NCBI GenBank assembly: GCA_018659505.1
Contig: JABJMI010000458.1
Span: 1-9,719 of the forward strand
Length of the DNA stretch: 9,719 nt
Direction: 5' to 3'
DNA from: Planctomicrobium sp.
GTDB taxonomy: Bacteria > Planctomycetota > Planctomycetia > Planctomycetales > Planctomycetaceae
In this document: one piece after another, positions 1-5,864 of the stretch
Layout of the letters: the number at the start of each line of letters is the position of its first letter
Position numbering within the stretch: position 1 is the first letter of the stretch
The notes under the pieces: model-generated
What the model saw: only the letters and a program-made list of their open reading frames with translations
Told to the model about the DNA's origin: nothing
Database searches by the model: none
Position numbers and translations under genes: made by a program

Positions 1-326
1 CATCATGTCTCCCTCAACTCTTTTTGATTCGCAGCGAAGCCCACGTTCCTTCCTGGAACAGAGTTTGAATTCTTTGGTGGGTACTTCAAATCGTTTCATG
101 AGTCGATGGGTTAGTAGTCGGTGATCACATAGACAGAATCTGTCTACATGGGAAACTCACACAAGAATTTGTGAGAGAATCCGATTGATCGTGATATGGA
201 GAGTGGATGATCGTCGAAAACTACTCAAAGAGTTTCTCAGCCGGAAGATCGACTTGAGCCAGGATTCGGCTAATAATGAACGGAATCAAGCACTAATTGA
301 GGCTGCCCCAAAGTGCCAAGTTTCCT
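1..326. other. Left-edge region without a convincing gene; contains two small dyads
   Basis: No recognisable gene is seen here. Two inverted repeats are visible. One is a perfect 8-bp dyad around a single base at 130-146 (tagacaga-a-tctgtcta). The other is a 6-bp stem at 156-161/170-175 (ctcaca...tgtgag). Plus-strand frame 2 is open from the window edge to 338 except for one TGA at 122-124. The translated sequence resembles no family I know, and its end overlaps the 3' end of the convergent methyltransferase gene. It could be a decayed gene or chance. Confidence 0.4.
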
Positions 327-1196
327 TTAAACCATTTTAATCAAACAACTTACATGCCTTGGTGTCGTCCCACAGCACCCACCAACGATGCGAATTCCAA
401 ACTCTTTCCAGGTCTGTGCAAATTCGGCGTAAACTGCCGGATTTATTCCCAGCGTTGACTCCCAAGTCCCGTCTGACCTTAACCTTCCGGAATTTGCGTA
501 AGCTCCGAGGGGGATTCGAGAATCAACGCTTCTCAGTTCGATCATACGATCCAGAACCTCCTCAACCGGGAGACAATTCACTAGCAATGCTGCTGGTGAA
601 TACAGCAAAACCGCTTCCGCGGCGGCTGCAAGGCTTTCTCCAGAGAGAAGTTTTCCGTCGCGACCACAAGTAAAACTCAGGATGAACGGAAGCGGGTACG
701 TCGAGCAAATTCTGGCTATTGTTTCAGATTCTCTTATTGTGAGTTGAGTCTCAGCAATAATGAGATCGACACCAGCAGCGATCAAGTTCTCAACCATCTG
801 TTGATGTTCTTTCTCAAGGTCTGCCTGAGGAGGGGTCAATTGCGGTGAATAACAGTCTTCCAGGGGTGCAATGCTACCCGCGACATAAGCCTCACCCGCG
901 GCTTGGCGAGCAATCTTTACAGCTTCGATTGTTAATACTCGAGATTCACCTGCCCACTTTGTGTCCCCTAAATTTCGATTGTGAGTGCGAAAAGTATTCG
1001 TGGTGACGATCTCGGCACCGGCAGCGATATAGTCACGATGAATTTCGAGAAGTAACTCCGGGGCTTCTCGAATCGCAGAGGCTGACCATCCGGGAGCGTT
1101 CAGCTGAAAGCCTCTTCGCTCCAACTCAGTACCAGTCGCACCATCCAGAACGAGAATTTCCTCACTCTGCAATCTTTCCCGAAACGGTTGACGCAT
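327..1196 (-). CDS. Homocysteine S-methyltransferase (MmuM/BHMT-like, zinc-dependent)
   Basis: A 289-residue cytosolic enzyme expected to transfer a methyl group to homocysteine to make methionine. In this family the donor may be S-methylmethionine, SAM or betaine; the sequence does not decide which. The N-terminus carries the family start of the barrel, LDGATGTELERRG (residues 17-29), followed by TTNTFRT. The three zinc and thiolate ligands are all visible: Cys208 in VNCLP, and Cys274-Cys275 in GGCCGTTP near the C-terminus. The length fits the stand-alone enzymes (about 300 residues) and there is no cobalamin domain, so it is not MetH. The ATG at 1196 is preceded by AAGGGAG (1204-1210) at good Shine-Dalgarno spacing, which fixes the start. 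The gene is transcribed divergently from the pilin-like gene. It ends with only nine residues after the GGCCGTTPRH motif, which is slightly short but normal for the family. Confidence 0.93.
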   Translation of the reverse strand: MRQPFRERLQSEEILVLDGATGTELERRGFQLNAPGWSASAIREAPELLLEIHRDYIAAGAEIVTTNTFRTHNRNLGDTKWAGESRVLTIEAVKIARQAAGEAYVAGSIAPLEDCYSPQLTPPQADLEKEHQQMVENLIAAGVDLIIAETQLTIRESETIARICSTYPLPFILSFTCGRDGKLLSGESLAAAAEAVLLYSPAALLVNCLPVEEVLDRMIELRSVDSRIPLGAYANSGRLRSDGTWESTLGINPAVYAEFAQTWKEFGIRIVGGCCGTTPRHVSCLIKMV

Positions 1197-1203
1197 GAGG
1201 GTG

Positions 1204-1210
1204 CTCCCTT
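1204..1210 (-). promoter_or_regulatory. Ribosome binding site of the methyltransferase gene
   Basis: On the minus strand this reads AAGGGAG. It lies seven bases upstream of the ATG at 1194-1196, which supports that start codon. Confidence 0.7.
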
Positions 1211-1357
1211 GGTGTCTTTTTGAAACGATGATTCAATAATTCATCATTAATTGTAATTCTAATGATAGTTAGAGCTTACAAAAACTATTCAGGCGAGGAC
1301 TTAGTTCCATCTCAAGTCGTGTTGTAAAAATGCCTCATAGGTGATTGCAGAAAACAT

Positions 1358-1399
1358 TTGATTCAGAACCTGATTCAGTTTATTTACGAATGTCGTAAA
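1358..1399 (+). promoter_or_regulatory. Candidate promoter with an overlapping operator-like dyad, upstream of the pilin-like gene
   Basis: TTGATT at 1358-1363 and TATTTA at 1381-1386 are separated by exactly 17 bases. They are a weak match to sigma-70 -35 and -10 boxes. A perfect 7-bp inverted repeat around three bases (TTTACGA-atg-TCGTAAA, 1383-1399) overlaps the putative -10. The spacer region also carries the direct repeat TGATTCAG at 1359-1366 and 1371-1378, 12 bases apart. A dimeric repressor site is a reasonable reading. The dyad, read on the other strand as TTTACGACATTCGTAAA, loosely resembles BlaI/CopY-type operators, but no such regulator is encoded here. The promoter boxes are weak and unproven; the dyad is directly visible. 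Confidence 0.4.
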
Positions 1400-1448
1400 C
1401 TACTTGTGAGTAATGCTATGCGTTGAATAAAAGGGGCTCCCCCTCCTC

Positions 1449-1472
1449 AAGTGTTAAGTGTCCTGAACACTT
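1449..1472 (+). promoter_or_regulatory. Leader hairpin with two mutually exclusive pairings
   Basis: Two tandem copies, AAGTGTT (1449-1455) and AAGTGT (1456-1461), can each pair with the single downstream AACACTT (1466-1472). This gives two alternative stems of 7 and 6 bp, followed by TTTT (1471-1474). It lies about 70 bases upstream of the pilin-like start codon, inside the probable 5' untranslated leader. It could be a weak attenuator or an mRNA-stabilising stem; function is inference. Confidence 0.3.
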
Positions 1473-1542
1473 TTGGCACTCGGTCTGCATTAGTCTCTTT
1501 CATCAAACACATCACACAACACTCCTTACTAGGAACCCCACG

Positions 1543-1818
1543 ATGAAGACTTTCAACGCACTACTTAATGACGAAGCTGGTTTCATTGTTTCAGCAGAAC
1601 TCGTCCTCATTTCAACAATCGCTGTCCTTGGTCTGATTGTCGGACTCAGCGAAGTCGCCCTGAACATTAACAACGAACTCGAAGACGTTGGAACCGCATT
1701 CAACTGTATTCAACAGACTTATCAGGTTGAAGGATTCAGCGGACATAAAGCCTGGACTGATGGAAGCCGTTTCCAGGATAGCTTTGACTTCTGTGCCGGT
1801 GAATTTGATATCAACTAA
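1543..1818 (+). CDS. Small Flp/type IVb pilin-like protein with prepilin-type N-terminus (planctomycete type)
   Basis: A 91-residue single-pass protein. It starts with a short charged leader (residues 1-13, MKTFNALLNDEAG), then FIVSAELVLI and a hydrophobic helix to about residue 35. It continues as a polar region with two cysteines (Cys55, Cys84) that could form a disulfide. A Gly13|Phe14 junction followed by a glutamate (Glu19) inside the hydrophobic stretch resembles class III (type IV prepilin/Flp) processing sites. However, the Glu is at +6 rather than the usual +5. Small planctomycete proteins with a DESGFIVS-ELVL-type N-terminus are familiar to me, usually annotated as hypothetical or Flp pilin-like. 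The start at 1543 is chosen over the upstream in-frame ATG at 1423: AGGA (1531-1534) precedes it and the leader motif begins right after it, whereas the longer version adds 40 residues of unlikely sequence. No Tad/Cpa secretion genes are in the window. Assignment to the exact pilin family is an inference. Confidence 0.75.
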   Translation: MKTFNALLNDEAGFIVSAELVLISTIAVLGLIVGLSEVALNINNELEDVGTAFNCIQQTYQVEGFSGHKAWTDGSRFQDSFDFCAGEFDIN

Positions 1819-1910
1819 CTCACCCCACATTGCTCAGCATCTTAAAGCTCTCTTCTTTGCTCTCACAAAGATTCTCTCAAAATTGCTCTCACTGTTACAC
1901 ACCACTACCC

Positions 1911-1939
1911 GGCAAGAACCGCGTGGGGTGGTACTTGCC
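1911..1939 (+). other. 3' untranslated hairpin ahead of the terminator
   Basis: GGCAAG-A-ACC (1911-1920) pairs with GGT-A-CTTGCC (1930-1939). This forms a 10-position stem with one A-A mismatch and a nine-base loop. It stands directly before the intrinsic terminator of the pilin-like gene, and could protect the mRNA 3' end or assist termination. Confidence 0.5.
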
Positions 1940-1941
1940 AG

Positions 1942-1974
1942 AAACTCTCTCGCTGAAAGGCGAGGGAGTTTTTT
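1942..1974 (+). terminator. Intrinsic terminator of the pilin-like gene
   Basis: AACTCTCTCGC (1943-1953) pairs with GCGAGGGAGTT (1960-1970) through 11 positions with one G-T wobble. The loop is TGAAAG and the stem is followed by a run of six T (1969-1974). It lies about 125 bases after the stop of the pilin-like gene and before the convergent membrane-protein gene, whose 3' end starts at 2047. Confidence 0.88.
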
Positions 1975-2046
1975 CGTGCGCCCCGGTGAGTTGCCAATTT
2001 AATTTCCGTCAAACACCAGAGTTGCTGTTGCTGCCTGGCTATCGAT

Positions 2047-3555
2047 TCAAACTTGGTCAGCAATCGTGATCATTAACCAACTCTCGACAAATTTATGGAG
2101 CAGGAAGGAATTGAAGAGAAAGTAAATGGGAAGGAAACCAAATGGAAAGAATGCCGGGTGAGAAGCCCAGGCAATGAAAACTCCAAACATCACGCACGCA
2201 AAAAGTCCGAACAAGACCACAAATGCAGTCCCCAGACTTTTCAAAGCGATAGGAACCAAGCCCGATAGCATCAACAGCGGACCACTCAGGTCAATGGTAA
2301 TCACGAAGCAGACGATAATATAAGACGCGACCGGCTCGACAAAAAGCATCACGATTGCAACGAGTAGAGCATAGATGTGATCAGGAATGCAAAGCCATAA
2401 AATTCCGCTTCGCCAACCGCGGTAAAGATCGAGACCATCATGGGGCGTCATGACCAGCGAGCCTAAAGTTTTCGCCTTTAATTCTTTATCAAGGCAGTGC
2501 GATGTCCCATTCATTGCATTTAGAAAAACGATCCCACTTCCGATGAGAACGATGACCATGATCGGAGTCAACATTTTTGTCGCTGCGCAGAATAGAACAA
2601 ACATAAAAGCAAGAACATAGAGCACCACACGTCCCGTTGTGTTGTCGTGACCGCCAGCGTAGTAAACATAACTTTGCCAACCGAGGACGTTGTCCCAGCA
2701 GCGTGTCAGGGGTGGACGTTTTTTGAGTGCTTTCGTTTTCTCTTTCTTTGACTCCAAAGCTGGTTCGGGGGACTCACCAATTCGCTCGTAGAGAATTCGA
2801 CGGTACTTTTCTAACAAGAAAAATGTTATCGCAAGATAGAGTCCCAGATGCCCAATCAAGTCATATGCAACAAAACCTCCGCTCACCAAATTCATAAACC
2901 AGTGTAGTAAGGACAAACCGTTCGTAAAATCCCCAAATTGCCTAAGAATGTTTGGAGCGGGAATTTTTAGAGCGGTCAAAATCCCAACAATGATTCGACC
3001 AAGGTTTAAGAGAATTTCCAGAGCGAAAATAGTCCCGATGCCTGACCAGTTCGCACCTTTTCGATTATCTGAATTATGAGCGACAACCATGGACCGGGCT
3101 GCGACAGCTCCGTAAAGAAACAGGAGTAATACCTCAGAGAGAATAAGTTCGTAGAACCTGATTCCTCCCAGAGTGTAGAAGAGACAGAGAAATGGAATTC
3201 GCACAACCCAGACCGATATAAATCCAATCCAGTTCTGAACAAAACGAATCATTGTCCACTGTGTATTGGTCGTGCCTGTTAATGAAATCAGGCTGAGATA
3301 ACCAGAGGTCGTATCACCGACTGTTTCCCGATTGAGACGCCCAGCGAGAGAAGCCAGTAGCAGAATGCTCGCGGGGTAAAACCACCACAGCATGGTGGCT
3401 CCGAGATTGACGCTTCCCCTAGAAAAGCTGACAAGTGTGGAACTGACTCCCCAGCCCATCACTAAGAGCACAAACACAGCCCGAAAGAGGCTTAAATCGA
3501 GTCGATTTGCCTGTCGATACTGAATTGATCTTAAAATTTTAAAAATGCGCGACAA
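2047..3555 (-). CDS. Polytopic membrane protein, probable ABC-2 type transporter permease
   Basis: A 502-residue inner-membrane protein with roughly ten or more hydrophobic segments. Examples lie near residues 21-45, 53-72, 107-130, 135-155, 172-196, 235-250, 308-347, 385-430 and 440-485. A charged cytosolic linker (about 255-285, rich in E and K) divides it in two. Each half carries a similar cytosolic motif after early helices: NRETVGDTTSGYLSL (75-89) and DKELKAKTLGSLVMTP (356-371). These resemble the E-(x)n-TLGLLL-TP coupling motif of ABC-2 permeases, which suggests a tandemly duplicated permease. No partner ATPase gene is adjacent in the window, so the substrate is unknown. The start is a TTG at 3555: the frame has no ATG or GTG between an upstream stop and this point, and no clear Shine-Dalgarno sequence is seen. 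The gene is convergent with the pilin-like gene and divergent from the ABC exporter genes. Confidence 0.7.
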   Translation of the reverse strand: MSRIFKILRSIQYRQANRLDLSLFRAVFVLLVMGWGVSSTLVSFSRGSVNLGATMLWWFYPASILLLASLAGRLNRETVGDTTSGYLSLISLTGTTNTQWTMIRFVQNWIGFISVWVVRIPFLCLFYTLGGIRFYELILSEVLLLFLYGAVAARSMVVAHNSDNRKGANWSGIGTIFALEILLNLGRIIVGILTALKIPAPNILRQFGDFTNGLSLLHWFMNLVSGGFVAYDLIGHLGLYLAITFFLLEKYRRILYERIGESPEPALESKKEKTKALKKRPPLTRCWDNVLGWQSYVYYAGGHDNTTGRVVLYVLAFMFVLFCAATKMLTPIMVIVLIGSGIVFLNAMNGTSHCLDKELKAKTLGSLVMTPHDGLDLYRGWRSGILWLCIPDHIYALLVAIVMLFVEPVASYIIVCFVITIDLSGPLLMLSGLVPIALKSLGTAFVVLFGLFACVMFGVFIAWASHPAFFPFGFLPIYFLFNSFLLHKFVESWLMITIADQV

Positions 3556-3647
3556 GAAGCAGCCGTTGTTTAAAGTTGTATACGCGATAGATTCTCGTAG
3601 GTAAGTCGAATAATGAATTCTACAGAAAGTGGTTCATTAAGGAAGGA

Positions 3648-3678
3648 ATACCGCGGAGACGCGAAGGCACGGAGAAGG
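3648..3678. repeat. Degenerate GCGGAGACGCGAAGG-type intergenic repeat
   Basis: The stretch reads accgcggagacgcgaaggc and continues acggagaa. It consists of near-repeats of CGCGGAGA/CGCGAAGG/CACGGAGA spaced 8 to 9 bases apart. Similar purine-rich 'CGCGGAGACGC' tracts recur in intergenic regions of planctomycetes and some other phyla, as I recall. Copy number in this genome cannot be judged from the window. Confidence 0.5.
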
Positions 3679-3691
3679 TCAAGTCGCCAGC

Positions 3692-3816
3692 CTTTAGAAA
3701 AAAAGTAGACAGGATGAACATGATTGACAGGATAAGATGAAGACAATGCAAGTTAACGAGAGGAACGATTCACCGAGTGTATCATGTCAATCCTGTCTAT
3801 GTTTTCAGATCTAAAG
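3692..3816. repeat. Long imperfect inverted repeat built on a GACAGGAT motif
   Basis: The left core tagacaggatgaacatga (3706-3723) matches the reverse complement of the right core tcatgtcaatcctgtcta (3782-3799) at 16 of 18 positions. With a small gap the arms extend outward to CTTTAG (3692-3697) and CTAAAG (3811-3816). GACAGGAT is also repeated directly at 3708-3715 and 3726-3733. The 'ACAGGATgaACAGGATtgACAGGAT' style of unit is a recurrent intergenic element in several bacterial phyla, as I recall. It could form a cruciform in DNA or a long hairpin in RNA. No transposase gene is associated. Confidence 0.65.
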
Positions 3817-3850
3817 ACAGATAATCAGTGGCACAAGGAGGTATGTTTAT

Positions 3851-3890
3851 CGCGACATTTTTCGTGTCGTTTGTGTGTTTCGTGGTTGTC
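3851..3890. repeat. TTTCGTGT/GTGTTTCGTGG-type intergenic repeat
   Basis: The stretch contains ttcgtgtcg, tttgtgtg and tttcgtggttgtc in series, a period of about 9 bases. It matches the style of the 'TTTCGTGTxTTTCGTGGTTATC' intergenic repeats I recall from planctomycetes and related genomes. It lies 70 bases to the right of the GACAGGAT inverted repeat. Confidence 0.5.
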
Positions 3891-4079
3891 CAAAAATTTC
3901 AGAGGTGTGGACAGTTAACAAACGGCTTACATTGTTGCCAATTCTTGATGAGTATTATTTGGAAGAATACTTGAACCTTTCTTGCTTTCGATTGTCTGAA
4001 ATTCCGACTGCCGGTATGGTGAGTCCTCTCCTCTGGTAGCAATACTAGGCATCCACCGCTCGCCAATTCATGATATCCC

Positions 4080-5864
4080 ATGCCCGAGACCGATGAACGT
4101 CAACCGAGGCAATCGTCTGACTCCTTATGGGATGTGACGGCAGGGTTTCGCTTGCGCTATCTGGCAGCGATTATCTCGATGGGAATCGGAACTCTATTTC
4201 TCCTGCTGGTTCCCTACTTACTGAAAAGTGCGCTCGATTCTCTTACTCAACCAGCGACAACTATTCGCAATGTATTGTTGCCAGTTGCGTTGATGGTCGT
4301 TGGGTTAAATCTGCTGAATGGAATCTTTACTTACTTAAGAGGTCGCTGGGCGGCACAAGCGAGCGAAGGTATCGTACAGCGATTGCGAAACAGGCTCTAT
4401 TCCCACATAGAGAAATTGCCTGCAAAGTATTTTGACCATGCCGACACGGGTGACATCGTCCAAAGGTGCTCTTCCGATGTTGAAACGATCCGCGTCTTCA
4501 TGGCATCACAGGTTGTGGAAATTGCGAAAGTCTCATTGCTCTTAATTGTTGGGATTCCAATCATGTTCGCTCAGGATGTGCGCATGAGCCTGATCTCGCT
4601 TGGCTCCTTTCCAATTCTGATTGGGTTCGCCTACTTCTTCTATCAAAAGATTCGCGAACTCTTTGTGAAAGTGGATGAATCCGAAGCACGGCTGAGTACA
4701 GTCATTCAAGAGAACCTGACCGGCATACGCGTCGTTCGGGCGTTCGCTCAACAGGAGTATGAGCACAACAAATTTAACGCAGCGAATAATGAATTCCGCG
4801 ACCTCGAAATGAACCTCTTTCGAGGTCTTGCGCTTTTCTGGTCGATTTCTGACGTCGCTGTCCTTTTTCAATTGGGAGTTGTTCTGATTGCAGGTGGTTA
4901 CTTTGTCATCGCAGGCGAACTGACAATCGGTGCGTGGGTCTTCTTCTGGTGGATGGTGCAAACGATCATTTGGCCAGTGAGGCAAATTGGTAGAGTCGTC
5001 GCAGACAGCAGTCGTGCGGGAGTCGCGATTGGTCGGATCAACGCAATTCTTCATGAGCCAGAAGAAAGCATCGAACCGCAACCAGTCTCAGCTGTGGCGG
5101 GAGATATCGAAATCAACAACTTAACCTTTGGTTACAACGCTGAAGATCCGGTGCTGCACGACTTAAGCCTCAATATCAAAAGCGGTGAGACAATCGCAAT
5201 TCTTGGTCCACCCGGATCAGGGAAATCGACACTGATCAAACTCCTTTTGCGACTTTATGACTACGAAACAGGTTCGATTAAAATTGGTGGAACTGAGATA
5301 AACTCAATCAACAGGCAAGCAGTCCGCAATTCGTTCGGAGTCGTTCTTCAAGACCCTTTTCTGTATTCGAAGAGTGTGAAAGACAACATTGTTCTCGGTC
5401 GCAGCGACGCTGCTCATTATGATATCGAAGAGTGTGCCAGAGCCGCTGATATCCATGGCAATATTGTTGAGTTTCAAGATGGGTACGAAACTGTTATCGG
5501 TGAACGTGGGGTAACTCTTTCGGGTGGACAGCGACAAAGATTGGCGATTGCGCGTGCGATTCTTAAGGAGCCAACTTTTCTCATCCTCGATGATAGTCTG
5601 AGTGCGGTGGATACTAAAACAGAATCACATATTCTTGAGGCTTTAGAAAAACGCCATGGGCAGCAAACAACGATATTGATTGCTCATCGACTCTCTTCGA
5701 CTCGCTTGGCGGATCGAATTTATGTCTTCGACCATGGACGCATTGTGCAATCAGGCACTCATGAAGAACTGTTAAACATGGAAGGTTCTTATCAGCGACT
5801 TTGGAGCATACAAGGTGTGCTGGACGACGAAATCAATGCCGTCCTCTCGGGAGACGAATCATGA
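4080..5864 (+). CDS. ABC exporter half-transporter, degenerate-site subunit (YheI/BmrC/TM287-like)
   Basis: A 594-residue type IV ABC exporter half in the inner membrane, with about six transmembrane helices in residues 25-310 and an ATPase domain from about 340 to 580. Visible motifs are Walker A GPPGSGKST (376-384), Q-loop Gln424 in VLQDP, signature LSGGQ (480-484), Walker B ILDDS with Asp504-Asp505, and switch His536 in IAHR. The catalytic Glu after Walker B is Asp505. This is the known hallmark of the degenerate-site half of heterodimeric exporters such as BmrC and TM287. The partner follows with a 4-bp overlap. Substrate is unknown; drugs or lipids are typical for the family. The ATG at 4080 is the only reasonable start, because an in-frame TGA sits at 4071-4073. 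No Shine-Dalgarno sequence is visible, so translation may start from a short or leaderless transcript. Confidence 0.95.
   Translation: MPETDERQPRQSSDSLWDVTAGFRLRYLAAIISMGIGTLFLLLVPYLLKSALDSLTQPATTIRNVLLPVALMVVGLNLLNGIFTYLRGRWAAQASEGIVQRLRNRLYSHIEKLPAKYFDHADTGDIVQRCSSDVETIRVFMASQVVEIAKVSLLLIVGIPIMFAQDVRMSLISLGSFPILIGFAYFFYQKIRELFVKVDESEARLSTVIQENLTGIRVVRAFAQQEYEHNKFNAANNEFRDLEMNLFRGLALFWSISDVAVLFQLGVVLIAGGYFVIAGELTIGAWVFFWWMVQTIIWPVRQIGRVVADSSRAGVAIGRINAILHEPEESIEPQPVSAVAGDIEINNLTFGYNAEDPVLHDLSLNIKSGETIAILGPPGSGKSTLIKLLLRLYDYETGSIKIGGTEINSINRQAVRNSFGVVLQDPFLYSKSVKDNIVLGRSDAAHYDIEECARAADIHGNIVEFQDGYETVIGERGVTLSGGQRQRLAIARAILKEPTFLILDDSLSAVDTKTESHILEALEKRHGQQTTILIAHRLSSTRLADRIYVFDHGRIVQSGTHEELLNMEGSYQRLWSIQGVLDDEINAVLSGDES

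Larger units (their letters stand above)
3556..4079. other. 524-bp divergent intergenic region rich in repeats
   Basis: No credible gene is present. Besides the three repeat modules listed separately, it holds a 7-bp inverted repeat TAATGAA/TTCATTA at 3611-3617/3633-3639. A second one, AGTATT/AATACT, lies at 3951-3956/3966-3971, about 110 bases before the first ABC gene. The promoters of both flanking divergent genes should lie here, but I cannot assign -35/-10 boxes with confidence. Confidence 0.6.

Noticed and set aside
359..673. 104-codon plus-strand frame opposite the methyltransferase
   Set aside because: It is antisense to a gene with clear catalytic cysteines; no ribosome site and no family resemblance.
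1197..1422. SAM or cobalamin riboswitch upstream of the methyltransferase
   Set aside because: I looked for a multi-helix conserved core on the minus strand and found only short AT-rich stems; nothing matches a riboswitch core.
1423..1542. Upstream extension of the pilin-like gene from ATG 1423
   Set aside because: The extra 40 residues would precede a prepilin leader that must be N-terminal. They also overlap the leader hairpin. The AGGA before 1543 supports the later start.
3640..3900. CRISPR array or insertion sequence
   Set aside because: The repeats differ in sequence, are not regularly spaced by unique spacers, and no cas or transposase gene is present.
3899..4081. 60-codon minus-strand frame before the ABC genes
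   Set aside because: It starts at the ABC start region, has no ribosome site or family resemblance, and lies in repeat-bearing non-coding DNA.
4542..5081. 179-codon open frame on the minus strand
   Set aside because: It lies fully inside the first ABC exporter gene, which has all family motifs. The frame's protein is rich in Asn, Asp, Cys and Pro without domain features; it is a shadow.
5801..5860. Upstream ATG of the second ABC gene
   Set aside because: It would place the start within the first ABC gene without a ribosome site, while ATG 5861 has GGGAGA and the ATGA overlap.
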